Of a DNA stretch of 64,000 bases, positions 1-12,600 are shown one piece after another (position 1 is the first letter of the stretch; each line of letters opens with the position of its first letter). The notes under the pieces are model-generated. The model was given only the letters and a program-made list of their open reading frames with translations. It was not told the origin of the DNA and ran no database searches. Both the position numbers and the translations under genes were made by a program. Source of the DNA: Tubulanus polymorphus (lineage: Eukaryota > Nemertea > Palaeonemertea > Tubulaniformes > Tubulanidae); the NCBI RefSeq assembly GCF_964204645.1, contig NC_134026.1, forward strand, positions 3,410,001 to 3,474,000, in the 5' to 3' direction.

Positions 1-479
1 CAGTTGATTTTGCTTAAACAGTTCAGTGTCTAATTCTGTAGATAGGTTTGTTCTTTTCTGGAAGTACCGGTCAAGTCAATGAACTTTCTAAGATTTTACC
101 TCAAAGACTTAACCCGGTACATTGTGCAATTGATGAAATATTTACACTAGTCTATCGCAGAGTCTACTGTAGCATGGAATCAATGTAATGATGAATTTAA
201 TTGAAGAGTTACAAAGAGATCGGGTTATTTAGCGGAAAAAGAAGCTGAAAGCGCTGAACTTTTATCTGTTAAGAATTAGCACTGGCCAACAGTTATCAAA
301 GCATAGCATATAAACTTATAAAGTTATTTCTCATTAGGATGAGGGATTCTCTAGGTTAAGCCGAACCCTTTGTGGCCTGAATCCTAACGTGGATTTAAAA
401 AATACAACAAGAGGTAGTTTGCAATACCGTACATGTACATTAACAACATTATGATTTATGAAACATCAATCATACGAAC
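1..479. other. Intronic sequence at left edge
   Basis: AT-rich sequence left of the last visible gene A exon. It starts as an intron of gene A, because exon 8 ends in a GT donor at 479-478 on the minus strand. I see no exon, RNA or repeat in it. Confidence 0.5.
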
Positions 480-608
480 CTTTAGAGGTATGCTGAGTGA
501 TGGTTGGTTTACCGAAGCCCGCGTGGAACGTCGTTTCAAAATCTTCCGTACGAACCGAATCGAGATCGCTGAAATCTTTCGCCGACTTCGTGTCCCTGAG
601 GTAGTTTC
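480..608 (-). CDS. Gene A exon 8
   Basis: The acceptor is ctattttcag just above 608 and the donor follows 480 (AAAG/gttcgt). Entry and exit are phase 1, with 42 whole codons that read through motifs such as NYLRDTKSAKDFSDLDSV and FHAGFGKPTI. The donor is not the strongest consensus. Confidence 0.75.
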
Positions 609-3600
609 CTGAAAATAGATGAGAAAAAAAGATCGATTCATCGAGTTCGTCGTCTGATTTTTACGATTCTATCGATCGTGAAGTCGTCCGCGAATACTAA
701 CACATCACATCACGAGTTCCTCAGTTGTCGTTCCTGAGGGTTAAAGATCGGAAATACATTTACCAAACTCTACATAGAAACAATTTCAACCCACTATGCT
801 GGAATCAGATTTAGAGGTGGCAATGCCTGGGCGTCCCCAGTATTTTTCAAGGGGTTGGGTCTAATTTCTATTCAAAAGAGTCAAATCCACTGGATACAAG
901 ATTTTACAACCCAACAAACAACCTAAACCATAATAAAGTCCCTATAATATGTACATTATACTAAAAGCTGTAGTCATGCTCTAGAATATACAATTCTAGA
1001 TATAAATTCTTCTCATAGTGGAAAAATTGCATAACTTATGAAGTTGAAAAAATATTTCTTCAGCATTTGAAAAAGGGCACTATGGCCCCTGAACCCCCGT
1101 TGGGATGCACATGAAGTGAAGGTTTCTTTTTGATTAATCGAACTGTTATGTGTTACTCGATATTGCTACCATACACTGCACCATGAGCTGTATGCTCTGA
1201 AAAAAAGCTTAACCCATCGGTTATCACCATTTTGAAAATGAATACCGGTATATAGGTTTTCAATCTAGTAGAATTACACGCATATCTCATAGTTCCTGCA
1301 TTATGAATTATTCAACCAGGCAAATGCTCTACTTCATGCAGCAGTCTAAATATGCGCTAACGATTCAGTCTTTTTACTTCAAAAAAAAAACTCCATCGAT
1401 GCCATCGGCAATTATTTTTACACACAGGATCGATATCAAACAACTCCCATATACTATATATTTTCATCGAAGATACACCATGCATTTATTCTAATGGACA
1501 TGACTTTCATCTGCAATATGAATGGAACCAGTAAAACTTCATCGAAATATTCAAGAGAAAATGTTTATGATTCATCAGCTGGTCTATGGCTCAGTATACA
1601 TGTAATGACATTGGTATTTTGTGGCCAAAGGGTTAAGCGAAAAATTACAGAATCAAGAATCGAGTTCCACAGTTGTAACTGGCTCCATTTCTTTCAAAGC
1701 CTGACATAGTGTGGTCATTAGACCTGTTTTTAATTACTTGGAGTACAGATCCGGCTGCCGGAATTCTGCAAAAATCATCAATTTATAATTTTTTTCTCTA
1801 GTCCTTGTGTTTTCATTACAATTAAGAACAATTTTTTTTTCGTTATAAACGTCTTGATTCTTAATCTAATAACTTGCAAAAGTTATGTTCATCTTAATTT
1901 TCAATCTTGTGGATTGCAAAATAATTTGTTGGTAAACCGTGATGAGTGAAATGGTAAAAAGCAGGGAGGCTGGTATTCAACAATGAAACGACAATGATGT
2001 ATGATTTTACGATTATACAAATCCACAACAGTCATTTCTATTCACGAGAACAAAATGAAATCGTAAATCATCGCTACATTTTCTGATCGTAGTCATGCAA
2101 CACAACAATAAAATTCATTTGAATCATGGATCGTAGAATATCATGGATACGAGCCTTGGAAACGGAACAAACACACTTTCAGTAAGAATCAAGCACGCTC
2201 ATTCCGTAGCCCGAGAATTAAGCTCAACTGACAAAATCTTCGCCGCGATTCTAGTTATGTTATAGTTATGTTATATAGTTAATTCAATATCATTCAATTT
2301 ATTACAAATCAAGCAATCATTCTAGGCATAGCCAAGTACCTGGTCTAGACCCCTAGAGGCTGGTTTATTGATTTATTAATAAAGCTGACTTTTAACCTAA
2401 GAACAAAAGGAAACAACTATTTTAATCACTGCGTGAACTATGGCGCATTGCTTACCTAATTAGCCTCATCAAATAGGGATAAGAGATTAGACTAAAAACC
2501 TGAATCGAATTGCCCGAGATGAAAATAACAGTTACTATGGCAATGCATTATTAATAGCGGATATCGCAGACCTTGACTGAGAGCAACTCATGCCCTCGGG
2601 CTTCCATAGTTAACTCATTACTGCTAGTTTTATTTTTCATATTCAATCACGTTCAGGACCGTTATACTTGTATCATCCGGTCTGCGTACGTACGCGATCC
2701 ATCAGACTCAATCGAAATTCAGAATTCAATGAAATCATTGTGGAACCAGTTAATGGCGTCATTAACTAGCATTAACAATCCATTGATTCGCCGCATACCC
2801 AAGTTTCATCACATAACTCCTCTTGACTCATGATTATTACATTAAAATTTAATAAGCATTTTACTAATTAGATAATGTTGGTAATATTATATTATACATA
2901 GGTAATGTAGGTGACGTTGAAAGGTTCAAAACCACTGCTGTTCGATATGATATCATCATTCAATTCTGGGATGCTCCACATCTTACCATATAAGTGTATG
3001 AGAAAACCTACTAGTTTTATGAAAGAGAAACTCACTTCATAGTTTCAAATGATTTGTAGCACTGACAGGATAGACAAGCTAGAGTTGACTACGAAGTGAG
3101 AAAATATTCTACTTGACCTCTCAAATGAGGAACTGGACACCAAACACACCAATAATCATTCTTAGTTTTTTACCAAAGATATATAATTCTAGAATTTTTG
3201 GATATATCAGAATTTTTTAGTAAAGTTGTTGTTAGAGCCGTAATAATCGAAACTCACCAGTTTTGCACCAGTTGCAATGACATCCACAATTGTCTTTTGG
3301 AAACATTTCTCAACTCGCGTTATCCGATTACTACGAACAAATCCATCCGCTCAATAAGTGGTTAAATCAATTCTAGCCACAAGTTACTGATCAACTCTTT
3401 TCTAATTTCTATGAATCTATCAGTATCGCAGAATGTCATCAATATTGATACAGAGTATCGACGATGACTCCAGAACGCTCACACGACTTCGTAACAAAAA
3501 CAGTTGCCGTGCGAGCAATCAGTATTATAGAGCTCACTCGCTCCGAGAACTCGCAGAACGTGAAGACTATTAAATCAATTTATCACTTGCAATAACGGAC

Positions 3601-6600
3601 AGCTCTCGTGCAGTCAACAATGATCCTATGAAACGCGTAATCTAACACGCGCTCGCCCATCGCCGAGAGCGACGTGATGCAGGAATCACTCGGGCATACA
3701 GAGCTTCGTCATCGTTAGCGCCGGAGTGGATTTTAATTTGAAAAGGTGGCGAAGATTGCTTTCTTTTCGCGGCGAGGTCGAAATAACGGCCGTAAAAAGG
3801 AATATTGATCGATCGGTCGATACGGTTGTTTGAATAGGAAAAAACTAATTAAACGAAATTAAACTCATGGCTCCGACTCGGGAGCTATGACACATACTGC
3901 ATGCTCAGGAGGGCCGACGATATTCATCAGAATTTGTATTTTAACGTCAGAAAGTGAACAATGAAAAGGTCGTTTCATCTCAAGAGTAATAACACCACAA
4001 AGTTTTATTGCCAATACAACATTTGCATCAAAATCGAGTTCAATATATAACTTACCGAGAAGGAAAATAAAGAAGAAATGCTAGTGTTCAGTGAATGATA
4101 TGCAGTGGAAAAATTTCACAGTTTATTACTGCGTATAATTAATAAGTATATGCATTGAAGGTAGTGATCCTTTTATGCCGTAAAAAGATAATTCGAAATC
4201 ACTGAACCAAATAGAACGCACCGTAAAAGTGACGACCTAAGCCCGTTATAAGGCCGATGTATATTAAAATGTCATAGCGTCAATAAAAAATCCTGTCACT
4301 ACGAGGAGTACTTGTAGGCAAACACATTCTACTAAACTCAATAAAATCGAGCAAATACCATTCTGCGTGTTTCCTGAAAAACTCACTCTCCAGAATAAAA
4401 TGGGTCTTTTATTCGAAATCCTGTCGTCATCAATCTGACAAAAGACAACTGGATCAGAGGTCGCCGAAACCGTTCCTCTATTACACCAAATAAACTATAT
4501 ACAACAAAAGTGACTATGGAAAGCCAGCAATGTCAAAATGTTTTCAGCTCGACATAATGAATTTTCGTTTTTTTCATGCGGTGATAAATGCTTGATCTAA
4601 TCACTGTAGATTTGCTTCATATTAGCGTAGGTGCGATATATTTTGATAAATCACAACCAGTAAAATAGAATATTTTCATATTTCCCTGATGTCAAAAATA
4701 AAATTAACGAACGTGACAGTTTGAAAGTGTTTGATATAAAAGACTGAATTAAAATATCTTACAAAATCAATTATCTATAAAGAGATATAATCTACCGAGT
4801 GTAGGAGTTAGGGCCTAATACAAATTCAGTTTATCAGCAAACTAACTGCCAATGAAAAATCCTAAATTCATTTATACCATCGACACTTACCATCAACATC
4901 AGCCATGATAGCTCAGAATTTGTAACAATTTAATCCGAAATAACGGGATGTGGGTAGCCCTAGAATATCGACAAGAGCGAATTGTAGACCAACAACAACC
5001 AACGCAGCGACCAAACAGAAGCCACGCATGACTTCGTAACAACGTTAAGGATCCTAGCGGTCAACAGACCATGGTCGGGGCAATAAAATATTTCAGTTGA
5101 GGCTTACGAATAACGACGACTTTAAGGAATTCGTTGGAGTTATGTTTGTATAGTTGAAGACCTAAAGCTCACATAAAAGATTTTTGTAAAGGATTTATGT
5201 CTTCGTGTATAAGTGAAGGATTGTTTGCATGACTACACTGTAGATCATTAATCGCCAACAATAACTGACCAACTGTTTGATTTACAATTACATTTTAGCA
5301 TTACTTATATCAGTTCCAGTGGGTTATGACTGAAAAGGTTATTGCAGTGCCCTCAATTTTACAAAGCTGACAACAAGACATGGCCAAATTGATAATTACC
5401 ACACGTTAGAGGAAGGCATGATTGTTGTTCTGTTGTTCCTCAAGTCATAGTCAGATTGTCAATTTGCTATATGTTGTCCCTGTTTTCGAGTCCTCATTTG
5501 TATTTCCAATTCAATTTACTATTGGTAAGTATCGTCATGTGGATAAGTCATCTCAACTATGACGTATTGCCTTTCGCTTTTACATTGTTTATGGACAGTC
5601 ACAGCATAATCTCTATGGCCTTTACATCCTCGATGGGCTGGGTAATTTATCCTATGTAACTGTTTTATATCTTATTCCCTGAAGGCCACGTCAAGTTCAT
5701 AAAATATTTGACTTAGCGTAACATTCTCTCACCTGGCCTAGATCCGTTCATGATGCTGTTGTATTTGGCTTCAATTTGAGCCGCTGCGTTATCGGCATCA
5801 CTCAAAACTCCGCTAAACTTGCCATATTCATCTTCAACTACAATGTATGATATAAAACAGAATTGCATGATCTTTTAACATTCATTCTGCTTCTGTCTCA
5901 TCTTTCCCAGAGAAGTGTATATATATTTATATATCTGTTGTAGACAGAATAATGTCAGAAGTTCATCACAAACCAAAAGCCCATCACACATATTCCTGCT
6001 TCCAGGATTCCATTTAATTAGTCCATCAATGAAAGCACCGCCACCAAGTTAGATTACACAGAACTACAGTAAAAGCTCCATGTACTTGAACTATTGGATA
6101 ATTGAGCACCATATTTCAATGAATTGGGGAATACAATGATCAAATCTTTTAAATTCTGGCTGTTAAAGTTCATTGTAATGAGGTTCAACTGTAAAATCAA
6201 CGTGAGCTGAGTGAATCATCAATAACAACATACCGGTGATATCAGTTACACTGCCTAAATCATCGTCATCGTCATCAACATCATCACTATCATCATCTTC
6301 ATCTTGTTCGTCGTTCAAGTTCAGAGTGCAATCCGACACATCATCCGGTAAACTGCCAGTACCTAAACCGGTATCATCATGACTGGACATACTTTTCCGT
6401 GTGACTGCAACAAAAGGTGTTAATTTCTATAGACACGCGTTAGCTGGTGGGGGTAAATAATAAAGCGGTGCTCCATGACAAAGCGGCCTTTGTTTTACAG
6501 TCAGGAGGCCCAAAGTTCGTTTTCATTTTCAAGGGGCCGATCTAGAAATTTTTTTTAAAGGGGCATGTTTTTTTCTAAAATACTTGATCAAAAATTGGAG

Positions 6601-9600
6601 GATGCGTTCTAAATCAGCCCCTAATTTCTAACCATTGAACTTCCCTTCAAATATATGGGTAAGCTTTACTGATTCAGAAGGATACATTATGCCATACATA
6701 AAAATTACCAATGCTGTCCCTTATGTACAAAGTTTATGAGTGCAAATATAAATAGATGTTTGCAGATGCAGTGATATTACAGGCTTTAAAGCATTATTTG
6801 ATTATTTATGCCAGAGAAGGTACAGAAGCTCGGTTATCATAAGCCGCTTTTTTGAGCCCCGCCAAAGACACTTCTAGTGAGACAGCTCCAAGCAATCACT
6901 GTCACCACTGATCTCATTTTAACCCATTAAACCATCAAACCTAAAAATAGCTTTCTTAATTAAAGACAGCCGGTGATAATCTTAAGATTTTTTTGCAATT
7001 TTCAAAGATACACATGTATTGACTGACATTCTCTGATATGATGCCAAAAATGCTTGAGCAATCGCGGCTTAATACAGACAGTGATATGAATCTCGATCTT
7101 TACCTTTTCCATCTTCGGGCTCGGTTTCATCTCCGGAATCGAATTCAACTCCACACGTCCTCAGAGTTCTTCGTTCCACTTGACCGGGATGTACACAACG
7201 AGGCAAACTCTGAAACAGATTTTCCGATATTTCAAAATCTCGGCCACATCTGATAAATACCATTAACTACAGCGATTCGCTAGCGCAGTGTTTAAATCAT
7301 TATGATCGATACATACAATAAGATAAGTGATTGACATTTTTTTCTAATGTCACCGACCACATATCGAAAATCCATATTATCCGAAATATTGCTCCAAAAA
7401 TATATGGTTCGATAACAATACGCACAACCTCTATTAATACCGGTCTCTTATCGAAAAAAACAGCACGGTTAAATCAACTCCAGTCGTCGTTTTATCCAGA
7501 TACGGAATGATGTTTACAGTAGCGAGAACCAGTAGTATTGAATTTATCTTACATTTCACTGAATTCATATACGTTATATATTTATCCAAGCATGATGCGT
7601 ATTTCAATCAAAGGTGTGGCAGTCATGAATACTCTCGATATCAGCGACTAAATCATCATATGTGTAACTTAATAACGCGCAGAACGCGGCATCCAGCTAC
7701 TTTGTTATATTAAAACTTGATGTCGCGTTGGTTCAGTTCGTGTCTCCGATGCATGTCTAGGAGCCTAGTAGTCACAGATACAGATACTGATGATGACGGA
7801 TATATGCTAGTGTATCTCTCATTTACAGGCGTGATAAGAAAGATCAACAATAGATTCATTAGACAGGATGGATGACTTATATAAACGAGTTGTCAATAGA
7901 AATGGGCTGATGATGATGATGATCATGATATGCATTTGCGGTTGGAACATCTTACCAAATATAAATCTTCTCATAAAACAACACGTATCTGCACGTATAA
8001 TCATATCAATTCCATCATGAAGATTGATTTTCATAACATGTTGCTTTCGTGGCTCAGGTGTCTCTTCTGCCGGTCAAGTTTCAGTGAATTGCTCCACATG
8101 GTAATATGTACATTGCACAGAGCACAAAATTACAAGCCACACCCTGAGCAACTTTTGAAAGATTCATCCATGTAGTCTAAAGGTGCTTAGGCCAAATGTA
8201 GGAAAAACCTTTGCGAAAACCTTAAAAAAGACCATGCTTACGCGGCAGCGATCCCGTTGTATCACGGGAATTTTTAATCAATTACCAATAACAGCTGATG
8301 ATTTATCAAATCAATCTGTTACTTAATGGAAGCAAGTCTTTCTATCAAGTCCAGTCAGTCTTTTCTTTTTTCATACTGGTCTTGTCAACTTGGTTCATAA
8401 ATAGCAACTTTAGCAACTTGCAACTTGATTAACCTCCCTCCCCCTGTGCATAGAGGAAATAAGAAACCTCACATATAACGCCCTAAGCGAGTTAGGGAGG
8501 GACAAAATTTCATCAGAAATAACTCGCTGCTACTGACCGGCATGTCTCCTCTTATATTTTCCAGCTCTTCGTCGATTTGATTCATAATCGCATCGCAAGC
8601 GTTCAAATCGGGATAATCGTCGACCGGTGAATATCTGGATAGTTGACTTATTTTCTGCATCTCATCGGCGTAGTAATGCTCGCGTAATTCAACATCGTTC
8701 GGCGTCGAGGATTTCCGACGCTGCTGACCAACAACAAGTGATTTGTCTTCAGTGACATTCGACTTGTCTATTGCCGACTCGGTGGATTGTGCTCGGACAG
8801 GTTCAATGCGAACAGCAGGCGATTCTGAGACTGGAAATATAAACAACAAACAGTAGAATTTGCAATACGGCATAACTCATAACCAGGAATCAATGCAGAG
8901 CTTTCTTCATCTGGAACACTATTTCGAGTTTTTAACATTTTGGTTATCGAAAGGATGAACTAACTACCATAACAGCAGATACTAGATCAAAATTCTGAGT
9001 TTTGAAGATGTTTGATGAGGTCTGGCAAAGTTTCTTAAATTGGACATCAAGAGAATCATTCATTCTTGTAATACATTCTATAACAATGTGTACGTATTAG
9101 AAGCCATTAGAAAGAATTTACATTCATAGCACTTGAAAATCTCTTTTGAAATCTGTGCCTGCTTTATGAGTGGAACTGATCCCGCTATTGAAATACCGCT
9201 CAAAATCCTCATTAATAAAACGAACAGCAGAAGACAGATTTAGATTGTAATACAGTATGTTAAATTTACTATTGTCAAGTAGAGAGTAAGATTTGCCTTA
9301 TATACAGAAATAAGGTAAAAACATACAGTCTCAGGTCAACAACTATAAAATTCAATCGCTATAAATTGCAGTAGTAATTGGGTGAAAATCTTCCATTGCA
9401 AATAAAAAGTAACGCAAAGCTGTGATGAATAGTTAATTACCTTTAATACTGTCCTTACGATCCAACACTTCTGCATCACTGAGCTCTGCATCTGCTTCTG
9501 ATCCATTATCCTCTGGAGGCTGTAAATATATCATAAAAATAGAGTGTTAAGATGAAATCTTATAACTGATGATGTGCTCAACACTGATTTGTCAGTCGTG

Positions 9601-12600
9601 CATAATTAGACAATAAGAGATACCATTAAAGTAAGCCTCCTATAAATAAAGCTCTTATTAAATTTGTCATCTTAAGACGAGATACCATTGAGGATTTATC
9701 AAAACCGATGACTTGAACAAACATCGTCCTGCGCATGAAATGTATTTTGAAATGAAATTTAACAAGTCAAGATCTCACAATTTTATGAGGTTTCATTGCC
9801 AAACTATTTTTCCGCTTTATCTTTTGCCTTGTTTTTAGTTATGTTAAGGTTTTAAGGGTTTAGTTTTTAGAAGATGCTCAGCGGCCGAGCGGTTTACGTC
9901 AACCAGTCACTGGACTGGGGACTGGTCAATTCAGAGTCCATGGAATCAAATTCTGATGACGCCTCTGGCCTCCTGCATAATTCCCTGAGCAGTGTGGCCA
10001 CTTTCTGCCCATTTACAAATCCCCTTCGTTTTCCCTGATTTTTCCATGCGATTAAAGAAAATTCCCTGAGTGAATCAGAGAAAGTTTTACGTTCAAAATG
10101 TATTCATTTTTCATTGAATCAAGTATTGATAAAGGCGGTCACTAACATTATCCGAATTCAACGAGTTTTCCAGGTTTTTGGTAAAATTTGTCAAATTCCC
10201 TACAGTTTTCCCTAATTTTTTTTCTAGATTCCCTGAGTTATTCAGGTTTTCCAGGTCAGTGGTCACCCTGCTGAGTGGTGCTCTGTGGGTCGAGCGATTT
10301 AACAGATTCTTACCGGCGATTTAATTTTTGTTCTCGATTTCGAGTCCGAACGGTTGAATCGCGTACGCTCGGGACGTCCTAGTTTCGACTCGGAATCGGC
10401 GCGTTTCAATTTAGTCTTCGTATTGTTAATCTGAGCCCGAGCCTCGGTACAGTCGAGGTTACCGGGAAGCGAACCGGCTCGAAACAGTTTACATTTACTT
10501 TCTTTGGCGACATTTTCGATGGTTTCCTCTTCTTTATCATCTGTAACGAAATGGAAAAAATATTTGATTCGATCTGTTTAGACACGCGACAGACGTGCAA
10601 AATCACGAAATGAAAAACCTCTGCTCATTTTCACTTCGTCGAATAAAACGCTAATCCATGTCAACAGAAGTGAAATATTTAAATGAAACCACAGTTTTGG
10701 CTGTCGACTAAACAACCATAATCAGGTGGCACAACGATGGTTCCATTCTACCTGATGATGGCCGTTTAAGTCGAGAGCCAAATTGTTGTGGTTTCATCTT
10801 TATCCAAAATTCTGATTTTTCATTCACCATTTTCTCAAAAACACATAAAAACGTCTGTTTTTTTCTGATTGATGAAATTCATAAAATCACGACTACATCC
10901 CTAATAACAAACCTTTCCCCAAATTCTGCTTCGCCAGAAGACGCCCGGTGATCAATCTATGAACTTTAAAAAACTCATCGTCATCACCGTTCATGATGTA
11001 AATTCATACACACACACGAACAATAGAAAATACAGTTCCTTTCGTGATTCGAGACGAACACTATCGGTCAACACAGGTGGTACACAGAGGTAGTCGTAGT
11101 CGTAGTCGCCAATTAATCCATGTTAAAATACGAATATGTATTATACGCATATATACACAGTTACGCGTGTGTACATACAGAGAACGTTACGGTTTCAAGA
11201 ATTCAGCGAATCATTCGAACATGACCGCTGAAGAATATCTTCGATACGTTTTACGATCCCTTATTAGGAATTAGTAGCGGCTAACAACGTTAAAAACATA
11301 TAAAATACATGAATCCGATATTTTCCATTCGCGTAGCAAGGTCTATATATATATATATATATATATACATATACTTGTATATATGTAAAAAGAGTCGTTT
11401 TTTTTTCTCAAATAATAATAAAAACCACACGCACACTACGAGTTTGTATGAAGCGAGAACTGTTAATTGAATTACTTCATTCATAGTAAACGAGAATGTT
11501 TTTTTTAATATCATTTCCCGCGTACATAATACACCGCCTTGACACCGACATAATTTCCGCTGTACAACGTTGGAAAAACATGAAATACATTTTCAGGACA
11601 ATAAGTTATTGATATAAGACCTTTGTTTGAGTATACACAGGGCAAGAACCCCCCCCCCACTTAATCAATATCTATTTGAATAGAATTAAAAAAATATCTC
11701 GTTGGAATGAAGCTTTTGAACTAATTGAAAGAAACGTTTATTATTGCTTTTTGATACCTATCGACCTGTAGGGGCCAGGCCAAAGATCCAATGACACAGA
11801 ATCTGTAAAGCCGGTTTCACAAAATAACTTCACATTTTAGGTTCGATCTGCATTGAATGGCTGTAAGTTGAACAGGCTAATCTGTAAAAACTTGTATGAC
11901 AGGACACTGATAGGAGAACAACAGTTCATCCAAAAACAATAGTGTTCCCATCATCTGATTCAAGTGGAATCAAATTAAACATGAACAATCATGTATACTT
12001 AAAGGTACTCACAATAATCCCTTGATCTTTGTTTTAATGCAATGAGAACAATCCAGATCAAGGGATAATTGTGAGAACAATTTAACTAAAGGTCCATTAA
12101 GACCAGGGATCAGTGACCACACAGCTAATAACAATCAATCTGTTAACTCGACCGCCGATCACACATCTATATCTGTACTGGGTCTGTAAGGGACACTCAA
12201 TCGAAAAATCAAACCAAATTTACCAGCCAAATAAATAAATAATGGGGACAATCCCTATTTTAAGATCAATAACAATCAATTCTAAAAGTTGATTTGATAA
12301 TCCTGTATTTGGATGCAGATATTTCAGTACTTTTTCTGGGTTTAGACAACATCTAATAGATGGATCGTATCATGGGCTAATCGCATCATTACTTTATTTA
12401 ACTGGGCATAGGATTTTATAGTTTCAGTTCACTATATGCCTGATAATGTACACTAGTTATGAAATATTTCAGTTCTAATGAATTATTAAAAGGATTTTTC
12501 TAATAGCATGATATCTCAAATTTAGTTCGCTAGTTCACGAAGAATGTAGATATTTATTGACTGGCAATAAGTACACATTCACCAACAATGAATATATTTT

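Noticed and set aside
7210-7263. Extending gene A exon 5 to the acceptor near 7243
   Set aside because: From exon 4 (phase 0) that choice meets TGA within six codons; the acceptor at 7210 keeps the frame.
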